DNA of 64,000 bases. Source: G963676095 sp963676095 (GTDB lineage Bacteria > Bacteroidota > Bacteroidia > Bacteroidales > Prolixibacteraceae). Shown here piece by piece: positions 1 to 8,604 of this stretch (positions are counted from its first letter, which is position 1; the number at the start of each line of letters is the position of its first letter). The notes beneath the pieces were generated by a model. That model was not told where the DNA came from and did not search any database. It saw nothing but the letters and a program-made list of their open reading frames with translations. The DNA lies in contig OY781040.1 of assembly GCA_963676095.1 (NCBI GenBank), forward strand, positions 5,084,001 to 5,148,000. The letters are read 5' to 3'. The position numbers and the translations under genes were made by a program.

Positions 1-18
1 AAAACAAAATCGTTAGCC

Positions 19-741
19 ATGCTTGACCAGTTGAATATAGAAGATGTCCTTTTTCTGGATATCGAAACGGTTCCTCAGTTTCAGGCTTATGATGAGTTGC
101 CTGAAACTTTTAAAAAACTATGGGACCACAAAGCCGGGTATATTTGCCAGGAAGGACAAACCCCTTCCGAAGTATATGAACGGGCAGGAATTTATGCCGA
201 ATTCGGACGTATTGTTTGTATTTCTGCAGGGTTAGTTGTCCAGAAAAAGGGGGAACGATATTACCGGGTTAAATCGTTTTATGACGAAGATGAGCGTAAA
301 CTGCTTTTGTCTTTCAACGAAATGCTTGACCGGTTTACCTCTTACCCCGGACGTAGCCTTTGTGCCCACAACGGTCAGGAATTCGACTTCCCTTTCATTG
401 CACGGCGTTCTTTAATAAACGGCCTGAAAATTCCCCGTTTTTTGGATCTGGCTGGAATGAAACCCTGGGATATCAAGGAAAGATTGCTCGATACCATGCA
501 ACTCTGGAAGTTCGGCGACTTTAAGAGTTATACCTCTCTGAATCTGCTATGTGCCGTCTTTCAGATCCCTACCCCAAAGGATGATATCGACGGAAGCCAG
601 GTCGCCAAGGTATATTACGAAGAAAGGAACCTCGAACGCATTGCCCGTTATTGTGAAAAGGATACTCTGGCTGTTGCCAATCTTTTATTGCGTTTTAAAG
701 GGGATCCAATTATCGATGCGGACCATGTGGTCATTATCTGA
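19..741 (+). CDS. PolB-like 3'-5' exonuclease (DEDDy)
   Basis: Predicted 3'-5' exonuclease of the family related to the proofreading domain of DNA polymerase B, acting on DNA or RNA ends in the cytoplasm. The three exonuclease motifs are visible: DIE at residues 14-16, AHNGQEFDF at 116-124 with D123, and YCEKD at 211-215. The YxxxD spacing marks the DEDDy type, so all catalytic acids are present. The 240-residue length fits a stand-alone domain. It converges with the transferase gene on the other strand, the two stop codons being one base apart. The in vivo substrate cannot be told from sequence. Confidence 0.88.
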   Translation: MLDQLNIEDVLFLDIETVPQFQAYDELPETFKKLWDHKAGYICQEGQTPSEVYERAGIYAEFGRIVCISAGLVVQKKGERYYRVKSFYDEDERKLLLSFNEMLDRFTSYPGRSLCAHNGQEFDFPFIARRSLINGLKIPRFLDLAGMKPWDIKERLLDTMQLWKFGDFKSYTSLNLLCAVFQIPTPKDDIDGSQVAKVYYEERNLERIARYCEKDTLAVANLLLRFKGDPIIDADHVVII

Positions 742-742
742 C

Positions 743-1954
743 TTATTCGTTCGCCTGTAAAACGTTTTTCTTTACCTGAAGGACTGGTTTTGGTTTGGTT
801 TCGTGAGCAGAGGAGAACATCCCTTTTAATGGAGAAGTGGGTGCCATCTGGATGGTTTTTCCATAGGAAAATTGTTTTTCCATAACTTGATGGGGACTTG
901 AAATTGATCTCGTTTTCAGGTATAACAAACCTACAATTGTATAACTCAGGGAAAGCATGGATACAAACCCAGTCGTAATATTAACCTGGGAATGAGAAAA
1001 TGTCAGGGCAAGGAGCCCGAAAAATACCGTATAGGAGATCAAAAATAAACTAGCCTGTATGTGTGACATTCTCAATTTGATCAGCAGGTGATGAAAATGG
1101 TTCATATCCGGTGAAAACGGCGATTGTTTATGCCAGATCCGGATTGCAAAAACCCTGGTTGTGTCTGTAATCGGGACAATGAGCAGGGCGAGAATTATTA
1201 ACGGGGCTTTGGCAAACTGTATCTGAGCCGGGGCTGTTATATTTAACTCGTTAAATTTTATGGCTATAGCTGCAACAAAAACTCCAAGTATCAGAGAGCC
1301 TGTATCCCCCATGAAAACCTTGTTTTTTCCTCCCCACAGGTTAAACCGGAGAAAAGCGATCAGGCTCCCGCTTAAAGCCAGACAAAAAACGGCATAGTTG
1401 TAATTCCCGCATAAAGAGAACCATATTCCCATGAATGTTGAAAACAAGAGGGTCAAACCTCCTGCCAGCCCGTCAATCCCGTCAATCAGGTTAACTGCGT
1501 TGATCAGGAACAGGATAATGACCGCTGTTAACGGAATACTAATCCACGCATTTATGAAGTCTAGTGAAAATAGACCGGACGCATGGGAAATTCTGAAGTT
1601 GCCTGCTGTTGTGAGTAAAAGGGCTACTGCTATTTGTACAAACAGTTTTTTCCTGGCAGACATGACGATCAGGTCGTCTTTCAGACCTATGAAAAATAAA
1701 ATGATCACGGAGGCTAGCATCTGTCTTATTCCCGACCCGGGATTAACGTCTCCCTTCATGAATATTATCGAAGAGAGCATTAGCCCGATAAAGATAGCTA
1801 TTCCTCCCAAAGTGGGCACGACCACTTTATTGAGTTTCCTGGCATTGGGAAAGTCAAACAATTGTTTCATGTTAGACACCCTGACGATTGGAGGAATAGA
1901 AAAGTAGGTCAGGATAAAACTACTCAGCAAGGTTGTTATTAGGTAAATATTCAC
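743..1954 (-). CDS. WecA/TagO-like undecaprenyl-phosphate sugar-1-phosphate transferase
   Basis: Integral membrane transferase of the MraY/WecA family that moves a sugar-1-phosphate (usually GlcNAc-1-P) from a UDP-sugar onto undecaprenyl phosphate, the first step of lipid-linked glycan assembly. Visible motifs: LKDD (91-94), NLIDGIDGLAGG (155-166), FMGDTGSL (214-221) and HFHHLL (306-311), the last typical of WecA/TagO rather than MraY. Hydrophobic segments fill most of the first 340 residues and a polar tail of about 50 residues follows. At 403 residues it is slightly longer than E. coli WecA. Together with the downstream heptose genes and the glycan operon it is the likely initiating enzyme; the exact sugar is inferred only. 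Confidence 0.87.
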   Translation of the reverse strand: MNIYLITTLLSSFILTYFSIPPIVRVSNMKQLFDFPNARKLNKVVVPTLGGIAIFIGLMLSSIIFMKGDVNPGSGIRQMLASVIILFFIGLKDDLIVMSARKKLFVQIAVALLLTTAGNFRISHASGLFSLDFINAWISIPLTAVIILFLINAVNLIDGIDGLAGGLTLLFSTFMGIWFSLCGNYNYAVFCLALSGSLIAFLRFNLWGGKNKVFMGDTGSLILGVFVAAIAIKFNELNITAPAQIQFAKAPLIILALLIVPITDTTRVFAIRIWHKQSPFSPDMNHFHHLLIKLRMSHIQASLFLISYTVFFGLLALTFSHSQVNITTGFVSMLSLSYTIVGLLYLKTRSISSPHQVMEKQFSYGKTIQMAPTSPLKGMFSSAHETKPKPVLQVKKNVLQANE

Positions 1955-2355
1955 AGACTATAATTTGTTTTGCTTCAAATATATATAAAATATATATCAA
2001 ATATCTTCAATATCTCGTTTGTTTTCGACGAAACTATATGAACAGCAGTCTTTTTTAAATGAATGACCATTGCTGCTTCATGAATGAACTTCTAGCACAT
2101 CAAAACATACTTCCCGCAAATTTAAACCAATTATCACCAATCTATTGTATTAACCCTTTAGAAATTTATGAACGAAAGATTTTTTTAACATTAATTGCAG
2201 ATTTTTTTATTTGTAGCGAATTTATCAAAGACCGTGCCCGAGAAATATTTTTTAAAGTGATGAACCCATTACTGGTACCTTCTCATGTGAATGGATAGCT
2301 GAAAACAGGGCTGTTTAAATTTTTTGTGGAGACGAAAATAAAATTTGGCATCAGC
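1955..2355. other. Gene-poor gap between transferase and gmhB
   Basis: AT-rich stretch containing TATATA-rich sequence near 1980-2000, upstream of the transferase gene. A 79-codon plus-strand frame at 2059-2298 has an unremarkable composition and I recognise no motif in it, so I do not call it a gene. Nothing else is seen. Confidence 0.4.
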
Positions 2356-2629
2356 TCAATCTTTTTTATTGAAAAAGGTAGTCAGACATTCCGGAATGGA
2401 ATCTGGCTTTACAAGTATATTTATCCCCACTCCCGCATTTTTTCCGGCTTCAATGTCGCTGATCTTGTCCCCGATTAATACCGACCAGGCCAGGTTCAGG
2501 TTAAATTCCTGTTCGGCCTGCATAATCATTCCCGGATGGGGTTTCCGGCAACTGCATTCACCGGTTATTTCCGGGTGGTGCGGACAATAATAAACTTTGG
2601 TAATCAGGATGCCTTGTTCCCTGAATTTA
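2356..2629 (-). pseudogene. gmhB: gmhB 3' part (heptose bisphosphate phosphatase), split by IS630
   Basis: C-terminal 90 codons of D-glycero-D-manno-heptose 1,7-bisphosphate 7-phosphatase, a HAD hydrolase. Visible: the zinc-loop residues in YYCPHHPE and CSCRKPHPG, and the HAD motif IGDKISDIEAG. The 5' part lies at 3812-4035. Deleting the IS and one copy of its TA duplication joins the codons in frame (LTEWMIT followed by KFREQGILITK), giving a 165-residue protein of normal GmhB size. The gene therefore looks recently interrupted, with no other lesion seen. An open frame runs on into the IS as far as 2718, but those codons are element sequence. Confidence 0.9.
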
Positions 2630-3809
2630 TACTTCGCACGGGATAAATTTCCGCAAATAATTAACAAGAGAAAGTTGAAAACTTTGTCAGGAGAGGCGTA
2701 AAATAAAAAGAGAAGCATATCAAATTAGTTCTACCATAAATCTAAAGAAGATATGCTTCCAATAAATCTCGACGGAGCCGAAATTCAACGGCTAAATTAT
2801 GAAAGATATCATTATCCTGATGCAATGGTTCAAAAAAGAATACAGGCCGTTTATTTAAAGATTATCACAGGTCTGTCTAATGAGCAGATCGGAGTTTTAG
2901 CGGACTTGAACCGGGATTCGGTTGGTTATTGGACTAAGCGCTATGTGCAAGAGGGCTTTGAAAGTCTTTGCAAGGTTGGTTACGGTACGAACAAAAGTAA
3001 ACTGGAAAACTATGCAGACAGCCTATTGGAATCTTTTACCAAACAGCCCCCGATGAGTATCAATGAGGCCAAATGGCGTATTGAGAAGATGACGGGTATT
3101 GACCGAAGTCCTTCCCAGGTTCGTGCCTTTATGAAACGGCACGGATTGCGTTATATCAAAACGGGACATATCCCGGCAAAAGCAGATGCCCAAAAACAAC
3201 AGCTATGGATGAAAACAACCTTGGAACCAGCCATTGAAGAAGCTCAGAACGGGAAATGCCACCTGTTGTTTATGGATGCGGCCCATTTTATTCTGGAACC
3301 TTTTATTTGCGCCTTGTGGTGTGTTGCCCGTTTATTTATCAAAGCATCTTCTGGGCGTAACCGGATCAATGTACTGGGAGCTGTTGATGCCATTACAAAA
3401 CAAGTTATAACCCTGAACAATACTACGTTTATTAATGCAGAAACCATTATTGCATTTTTAAAACAACTTCGGGACGTTTATGTGGATTTACCCCTGAAGA
3501 TTGTTTTGGACAATGCCCGTTATCAGCATTGTAAATTAGTTGAAAATGCAGCAAGGGAATTAGGTATAACCCTCCTGTTTTTACCTTCCTATTCCCCTAA
3601 CCTGAATATTATTGAACGCTTATGGAAATTCACTAAGAAAAAAATACTGTACGCAAAATATTATGAAACATCAACGCTTTTCCATAAGGCTATTACCGGC
3701 TTCTTTCAATCAATTAATCAAGAATACAAGGATGATCTGAATAATTTATTGACCCTAAAATTTCAATCTTTTGAAAATAAACGTGCGGAAATTTATCCCA
3801 AATGAAGTA
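2630..3809 (+). mobile_element. IS630-family insertion sequence, 1180 bp, inside gmhB
   Basis: The ends are imperfect inverted repeats: the left begins TACTTCGCACGGGATAAATT and the right, read in reverse, begins TACTTCATTTGGGATAAATT. The element is flanked by TA at 2628-2629 and 3810-3811, the usual IS630 target duplication. It carries one transposase gene opposite in orientation to gmhB. Removing it restores the gmhB frame exactly, which fixes the boundaries. Confidence 0.92.
2753..3805 (+). CDS. IS630-family DDE transposase
   Basis: 350-residue transposase. The N-terminal third is a pair of helix-turn-helix regions (GLSNEQIGVLADLNRDSVGY around 40-59, then a second HTH near 100-130). The catalytic triad is visible as D175 in FMDAAHF, D253 in VLDNARY and E288 in NIIERLW; the 34-residue gap between the last two is the D34E spacing of IS630/Tc1-mariner enzymes. 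The frame is intact, so the element may still be active. The stop codon lies beyond the core of the right inverted repeat. Confidence 0.93.
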   Translation: MLPINLDGAEIQRLNYERYHYPDAMVQKRIQAVYLKIITGLSNEQIGVLADLNRDSVGYWTKRYVQEGFESLCKVGYGTNKSKLENYADSLLESFTKQPPMSINEAKWRIEKMTGIDRSPSQVRAFMKRHGLRYIKTGHIPAKADAQKQQLWMKTTLEPAIEEAQNGKCHLLFMDAAHFILEPFICALWCVARLFIKASSGRNRINVLGAVDAITKQVITLNNTTFINAETIIAFLKQLRDVYVDLPLKIVLDNARYQHCKLVENAARELGITLLFLPSYSPNLNIIERLWKFTKKKILYAKYYETSTLFHKAITGFFQSINQEYKDDLNNLLTLKFQSFENKRAEIYPK

Positions 3810-3811
3810 TA

Positions 3812-4035
3812 GTTATCATCCACTCTGTCAGGACAGTGAAGTCTTGCTCTGTGTAATAACCTCTTGCAATACCTGCCTGGTTGGTAATGACAAACAGCAG
3901 GAAGTTGTTGCGCTGAAAGTTCCTGCACAGATCGAAAATCCCTTCAACAAAGCGGAAATCTTCAATTTTATGCAGATAGTTGATCTCGTGGTTAATTACC
4001 CCGTCCCGGTCCAGAAAAAGGGCTTTTGCTTTCAT
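3812..4035 (-). pseudogene. gmhB: gmhB 5' part (heptose bisphosphate phosphatase), split by IS630
   Basis: N-terminal 75 codons of the HAD phosphatase GmhB. HAD motif I is seen as FLDRDGVIN with nucleophile D9 and D11, followed by VITNQAGIARG (motif II region) and LTEWM before the break. The start codon overlaps the hddC stop as ATGA, showing translational coupling in the heptose operon. Beyond 3812 the frame continues five codons into the IS and stops. The truncated product lacks the zinc loop and the GDK motif and should be inactive. Confidence 0.9.
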
Positions 4036-4724
4036 AATGTAGTAAGTTCTGTCTGTGCCTTTTTATAATCTTCAGGGATGCCGATATCAATAAAATATTC
4101 ATCTGATGCGAGCCCTCCGAAAATCAGTCTTCCAATGTTCTTTTCCAGAAAATCTTTCTCAAACGAGAATTTGTCTGAATCCGGAAAATAGTTGCCGATG
4201 CTTTTGTCTGCAATATAGATTCCGCCGTTTATCAACCCTTCCCCGCAAGGCGCTTTTTCATTAAAGCAGGTTATCCGGTTGTTTTCGTCGGTTTCAACAG
4301 TTCCGTACCGGTCAAAGTCGCTCATCTGCTTTAGCATGATCGAGAGATCATGATTGCCTTTTTTATGAAAATCAGCTAATAAACTGAGGTTGACATTAAA
4401 GAGGGTATCGCCGTTTATCATGAAAAATTGTTCTCCTTTCAGCTTTTTCATGGCAAGAGCGATAGCCCCGCCTGTTCCCAGCGGGGAATCTTCGACCGAA
4501 TAGGCCAGGTCGATCGAGTTAAATGAATCCCCGAACCTGTTGACTATAGTTTCCCATTTATAGCCGACAGATAGGATAACCCGGGTTATGCCATTTTTTT
4601 CGAGCCACCGGAGAAGATAGTAAAGAAAAGGTTTTCCGGAAATGGGGGCCATGGGTTTGGGAACGTCTGTCACCACAGAACGTAACCTGCTCCCCAGTCC
4701 GCCTGCCAGTACAATTGCTTCCAT
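4032..4724 (-). CDS. hddC: D-glycero-alpha-D-manno-heptose-1-phosphate guanylyltransferase
   Basis: Sugar-1-phosphate nucleotidyltransferase that would make GDP-heptose from heptose-1-phosphate and GTP. The N-terminal nucleotide-binding signature LAGGLGSRLRSVVTDVPKP (6-24) is complete; MINGDTLF carries the metal-binding Asp, and INGGIYI and FIDIGIPEDY are usual for this group. The 230-residue length fits HddC and excludes the longer GlmU/RmlA enzymes. It lies 6 bp after gmhA and overlaps gmhB by 4 bp. The assignment to HddC rather than another NDP-sugar pyrophosphorylase rests on the complete neighbouring set hddA, gmhA, gmhB. Confidence 0.88.
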   Translation of the reverse strand: MEAIVLAGGLGSRLRSVVTDVPKPMAPISGKPFLYYLLRWLEKNGITRVILSVGYKWETIVNRFGDSFNSIDLAYSVEDSPLGTGGAIALAMKKLKGEQFFMINGDTLFNVNLSLLADFHKKGNHDLSIMLKQMSDFDRYGTVETDENNRITCFNEKAPCGEGLINGGIYIADKSIGNYFPDSDKFSFEKDFLEKNIGRLIFGGLASDEYFIDIGIPEDYKKAQTELTTL

Positions 4725-4730
4725 GATCGT

Positions 4731-5309
4731 TTATTTTAAATGTCCGAACAGGTTTTCTTCAACAATCGAGCAAACGATGTGCCCGACCAGGATATGGCAT
4801 TCCTGTATCCTTGGTGTTTCAGATGACGGGACCCTGAAGCAATAGTCGCAAAGGTCAGCCATCTGTCCTCCGCTTGCCCCGGTAAGGCCAACACTGATAA
4901 TCTCTTTCTCCCGGGCTACTTTTAATGCTTCGATCAGGTTTTTTGAATTCCCGGAAGTGGAAATAGCAAAAAACACGTCCCCTTTATTGCCCTGGGCCGC
5001 AAGCTGGCGGGCAAACAATTGTTCATAGCCGTAATCGTTTCCGATGGCTGTAAGGATGGATGTATCTGTCGTCAGTGCTATTGACGGGATCCCCGGTCTG
5101 TCGAAATAAAAACGGCTGACAAATTCCCCCGCAATGTGCTGGGCATCGGCAGCACTGCCACCATTACCGGCAAGAAGCGTTTTCCCTCCGCTCCGGTACA
5201 CCTCAGTGCATTTATCCGCTATTGTTTGGATCAGGGCAATCAGGTCCGGGTTTGCAGCGATCGCCTTCTTAACTTCGATTGATTTGTTTATCTGATCTAA
5301 AACCATCAT
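4731..5309 (-). CDS. gmhA: sedoheptulose-7-phosphate isomerase
   Basis: Cytoplasmic SIS-domain isomerase converting sedoheptulose 7-phosphate to D-glycero-D-manno-heptose 7-phosphate, first step of heptose synthesis. Visible: GNGGSAADAQH (48-58), the phosphate-binding STSGNS (117-122), and the C-terminal ETPRIQECHILVGH with the catalytic His and metal or active-site residues of GmhA. 192 residues is the family size. The frame opens with two Met codons and either could be the start. It lies between hddA and hddC on the same strand. Confidence 0.93.
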   Translation of the reverse strand: MMVLDQINKSIEVKKAIAANPDLIALIQTIADKCTEVYRSGGKTLLAGNGGSAADAQHIAGEFVSRFYFDRPGIPSIALTTDTSILTAIGNDYGYEQLFARQLAAQGNKGDVFFAISTSGNSKNLIEALKVAREKEIISVGLTGASGGQMADLCDYCFRVPSSETPRIQECHILVGHIVCSIVEENLFGHLK

Positions 5310-5466
5310 ATTTTGTTTTGAATATGTTGTCCACGAATTAACACAAATGAGTTTTTTCTATTGTGTTTTTCTTGATTATAATCATTTTATGTTGTTTCTT
5401 TTCGTTTGACGAGTGTATTCATATTTTGTTTTTTCGTGTAATCCGGGTAATTCGTGGATCGTTGGA
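5310..5466. repeat. Imperfect palindrome between hddA and gmhA
   Basis: 157 bp gap containing GTCCACGAATTAACACAAAT near 5329-5348 and, about 100 bp later, a roughly complementary arm ending TAATTCGTGGATC. The arms belong to the same loose family as the CCACGGATAACACAGATT arms found throughout the islands. It interrupts an otherwise tightly packed heptose operon. Confidence 0.5.
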
Positions 5467-6492
5467 TTAGAAGATCTTCCAGCCGTGGCACCCGCCTTCC
5501 GAGAAGTTGAAATTGATCACCTGTCCCCCGCACTGGTTCAGGGCATGCACCACATCCAGCTTCTTAACCGGGTCAACGACAAACATGATAAAGCCTCCGC
5601 CGCCTGCCCCGGAGACTTTCCCTCCTTTGGCCCCGTTTTTCAGGGCAACTTCAAAAACCTCGTCAATCATCGGGTTGGAAATTTTGGAGGCCATCTTTTT
5701 CTTTTCAGTCCAGGAGGCGCTTAGTATACTGGCAAAGCCTTCAATATCTCCCTTCAGAACAGCTTCTTTCATCTGTACGGCTGCCTTTTTCAGGGCATGC
5801 ATGGCTTCTACCGAACGTTGGTTACCTCCTTCTGTATTTCTTTTTTGTTCCTGTATGATTTCTGCGGAAGACCTCGATGCTCCCGTATTGTACAGGATCA
5901 TGGAAGCCTGTAGTTCGTCTTTTACCCAGTTTTTGATCCGTAGCGGGTTTACGATGACTTTATTCCCGTAAAATTCCATAAAGTTAAATCCACCGAATGT
6001 AGCCGCGTACTGGTCCTGTTTGCCACCGGTCAGTCCCAGGTCTTCCCGTTCAACCTGGTAGGCCATGTGGGCCAGGTCGTATTCTCCCAGCGGTAACGAC
6101 AGCCATTCCGAGAAGGCCTTGAGGATAGCGACCACCATGGTTGACGACGATCCCAGTCCGCTGCCTGCCGGAGCGTCTGAATAGGTTGTTATTTCCAGGG
6201 AAAGAGGCTTCCCGTTGTTGTAATCCCGAACAATCCTGTTGTAAATCCCTTTGTGCAGGTCGAGGTTTCCATCCAGGGGCAGGGAAGGGAGGGATCTGTA
6301 TTTTATCTCTTTTCCCAGATCAGGGGCATAAAGCCGGATATCCCCGTTGTTGGTTTCCCTGATGGTACAATAGGCATACATGTCGATGGTGGCATTAAGG
6401 ATTAGGCCGCCATGGGTTTCACTGTAAGGGCTTACGTCTGTTCCCCCGCCCGCAAGGCCAAGACGAAGGGGAGCTTTGGATCGGATCAGCAT
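5467..6492 (-). CDS. hddA: D-glycero-alpha-D-manno-heptose-7-phosphate kinase
   Basis: GHMP-family kinase phosphorylating the anomeric position of heptose 7-phosphate to the 1,7-bisphosphate. Visible: an N-terminal substrate strand with PLRLGLAGGGTDV (8-20), the ATP-binding loop DAPAGSGLGSSSTMV (106-120) and the C-terminal glycine-rich GAGGGGFI. 341 residues fits HddA. It is first of the four heptose genes; its product is the substrate of GmhB, whose gene is disrupted downstream. The start follows the family N-terminus MLIRSKAPLRLG. Confidence 0.9.
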   Translation of the reverse strand: MLIRSKAPLRLGLAGGGTDVSPYSETHGGLILNATIDMYAYCTIRETNNGDIRLYAPDLGKEIKYRSLPSLPLDGNLDLHKGIYNRIVRDYNNGKPLSLEITTYSDAPAGSGLGSSSTMVVAILKAFSEWLSLPLGEYDLAHMAYQVEREDLGLTGGKQDQYAATFGGFNFMEFYGNKVIVNPLRIKNWVKDELQASMILYNTGASRSSAEIIQEQKRNTEGGNQRSVEAMHALKKAAVQMKEAVLKGDIEGFASILSASWTEKKKMASKISNPMIDEVFEVALKNGAKGGKVSGAGGGGFIMFVVDPVKKLDVVHALNQCGGQVINFNFSEGGCHGWKIF

Positions 6493-6502
6493 ATGTAAAA
6501 GA

Positions 6503-6646
6503 CTAATTGTGTTTTGTTTCGTAATTATTCCTGTTTAACGGGATAAAAGTACTTACTTTTGATTTTGCAAAGTCCATCCGTTTTAGATGAAGGGCACAAA
6601 TATCAAAAGTTTCAGCGATTTTATTGTTTAGTTCCGGATCGATCAT
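6503..6646 (-). pseudogene. Truncated HEPN-partner remnant
   Basis: 47-codon frame starting at an ATG that overlaps the stop of the nucleotidyltransferase remnant (ATGA). This is the arrangement of MNT-type nucleotidyltransferase/HEPN pairs, but only about the first 40 residues resemble such a protein before the frame ends next to hddA. Too short to be functional; the identification rests mainly on position. Confidence 0.45.
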
Positions 6647-6947
6647 AATTCAATGCCTTTTAGTTGTGCTGATTTTATAATTGGCAAATGAGAATTATAG
6701 GGGGTATCTACCAGTACATCTATTTTTTGATCGCCTAAAAAAATTTCCGCTTTGGCAAGAAATTCATCCTTTTTTATCATGATCTGCTTTGGTTCCTGCT
6801 CTTCAGTTGAATGAATGTACAGATCGATGTCGCCTCCTTTTTTGTGTCATCTGTTCTTGAACCAAACAGGCTGACTATTGTCCGTGGTCCCCGTACTTCA
6901 CTGGCAATTCTTTTTATGATTTCTATTTCATCTTTTGAAAGACGCAT
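6643..6947 (-). pseudogene. MNT-type nucleotidyltransferase, frameshifted
   Basis: The reading starts at ATG 6945-6947 (MRLSKDEIEIIKRIASE), continues to VSLFGSR, the first part of the Pol-beta nucleotidyltransferase signature, then loses frame in an A-run near 6840. In the shifted frame it resumes GGDIDLYIHS, which carries the paired metal-binding Asp residues, and ends about 65 codons later at 6643. One missing base in the A-run explains the break. Intact relatives are antitoxin partners of HEPN toxins. Confidence 0.7.
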
Positions 6948-7067
6948 CCCTTTTGTTTCTTTAAACTCAAAGGTAACATTTATCAGGAAATTATACCACA
7001 GATGCCCCGGATTAACACAGATAGATTGAAAAAGTTATTTGTTTGAATCTCATTCCTGGATAATAGT

Positions 7068-7190
7068 AGGCTGAGTAAAATTGCCCACGAATTACTCGAA
7101 TTTGTACGAATGGGATATTTACATTGAAAAAATACGGCGTATTTCTTATCTGTGGATATTTGTGTGATCACTGGTGTTTCTCTTCTTCTT
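7068..7190 (+). repeat. Repeat module H, copy 1
   Basis: About 120 bp shared with 17482-17600: AGGCTGAGT, then CCACGAATTAC with a CGAATTT / ACGAAT phase, then AAAAAATACGGCGTATTT and TCTTATCTGTG. It ends in the TTCTTGTTACCACGG string that leads into other repeat modules. Confidence 0.75.
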
Positions 7191-7372
7191 GTTACCACGG
7201 AGAACACAAACTGGTGAATAATAATGAGGTTTGAATGGTTTGAAAGTTCGAATGTTTGACGCTGCGCTGTTGGGGAGGAGAGGATGGAGCCCGAAAGTGA
7301 TTAACAATCGTAACTAAAATAACAACAGAAACCATGTCAATCTGGTAACAACAGAAACTGTTTTTTACGGCT
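7190..7372 (+). repeat. Mosaic octamer-phased repeat, short copy
   Basis: Truncated mosaic module: CCACGGAGAACACAAACTGG, octamer phase TTTGAATG/GTTTGAAA, the GACGCTGCGCTGTTGGGGAG core at 7259-7278, and two AACAACAGAAACC-type ends. No gene in this stretch. Confidence 0.75.
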
Positions 7373-7377
7373 TTTTC

Positions 7378-7904
7378 TTAATATAAAAAACCCAAAAGCC
7401 AAACCGGAACCTTATTCCCAACTCCGGTTTCAATGCCATCGGCAGCAATTATATAATTGTCCAAATGTCTTACCTGGGATGTATTTTTATTTTTTCCTCC
7501 AACCCCGATAGTCAATCCATTAGTTGTGAAATCTCCTTCAGCCGGCGAACTGACTTTTAATCCGGCATTCAATAACTGGTTTAAGACAAATGTTTCCCTG
7601 ATATTGCCTATGTCTGGTTTTTCTTTTAAGGCAAAAGCAAGGTTTGTATTTTCTAAAAATATTTTATCCGGCTTTTGTAAGGTGGAGGCTCCTTTCCCCT
7701 CTAAGCTCAACGTATTAAGTAATTTTGCGTCTTTTAATTGATAAATATACTGGTAAACGCTATCCCTGCTTAAATCAAGTTTCCGGGACAATGCTGCAAT
7801 ATTCGGTTTAAACGGCACTGATTCTGCGATAACGCCCAGTAACTTTTTTACTTTAGTTGCCGTGCCCGTATTATATCCGGCTATATAAGCAAATATCTTC
7901 GGAA
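7378..7904 (-). pseudogene. C-terminal fragment of an AAA ATPase with DUF4143-type tail
   Basis: The open frame runs from about 7904 down to the stop at 7378, giving roughly 175 residues (IFAYIAGYNTGTATKVKKLL at the start of the alignable part). The sequence ...LSRDSVYQYIYQLKDAKLLN looks like the helix-turn-helix after the AAA core, and KIFLENTNLAFAL...RETFVLNQLL like the start of the DUF4143 nuclease-like tail. No Walker A or B region precedes it and 7905-8040 has no continuing frame, so the N-terminal ATPase half is gone. Confidence 0.7.
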
Positions 7905-8039
7905 ATCATTTTTTTAGGATCAGTTAAAAAAGTTGAGGGGAATCAAAAAAGTTAGAGATTTGTGTTTTTTAGACGAGACAAAAACAGGTTGAGAAAAAGA
8001 TAAGTTTATCATTGCCAGCCAGGCAGAATACCCGTTTAA

Positions 8040-8350
8040 TCAAAATTCCGATGGCCTTTCTAATTTTGGCAATCAGGTCCCGTTTACCGGATCCGGATTC
8101 TTTTTAAGCACAAACAACCACGTTTTTTATAGTTTCTGTCCTTGAGCCGGACAGGCTCTTCCTTTTCCAGTCGATGAAAAGGAAGCAAAAATCTTGTCAA
8201 AACGAACCCTCACCCGGGCGTTTTGACGGCCCTCGCACCGCTCTGTTCTGCTTTCGCGACGGAGTATTGACAGATTTCGGGATGGTCTGTCCTGGCCATT
8301 CCAAACTTTTTTGATAACCGCTCAACGAATGCTTCTGCATAATCTTTCAA
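8040..8350. repeat. Three-hairpin repeat, copy 1
   Basis: One of four copies (others near 46035, 47985, 48445). The core reads CTGTCC..GGACAG, then CTTCCTTTTC..GAAAAGGAAG, then GTCAAAACG..CGTTTTGAC, three consecutive stem-loops at about 8137-8255. Flanks of roughly 90 bp on either side are also shared with other copies. Confidence 0.85.
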
Positions 8351-8553
8351 TGCTAAACTAAAGGCTTTTAGGGCAACTTTGAATGGAGTGACAGATTCTT
8401 ATTTCTTCCTTTTTCGTCTCACTAAATTTTTGCTTAACAAGGATACCCCACAGAAATATGAAGTGGTCCATTTTTTACGGATCGTACAAGGTTCTCCTGA
8501 AATTCAAATAGGATATCCATTTTTTGTCGATTTAATACAACAGAAATAATGTA

Positions 8554-8579
8554 AAAATGTCGATTCCAGTCGACATTTT
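8554..8579. terminator. Hairpin AAAATGTCGA / TCGACATTTT
   Basis: Perfect 10-bp stem with a 6-nt loop, A-rich on one side and T-rich on the other, in a gene-free stretch. It could end transcription in either direction; no gene immediately precedes it. Confidence 0.5.
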
Positions 8580-8604
8580 GGCAAATATTTATTTCTGAAG
8601 ATTT

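Noticed and set aside
2059..2298. 79-codon frame between the transferase and gmhB
   Set aside because: No recognisable motif and no neighbour coupling; composition is unremarkable for AT-rich DNA.
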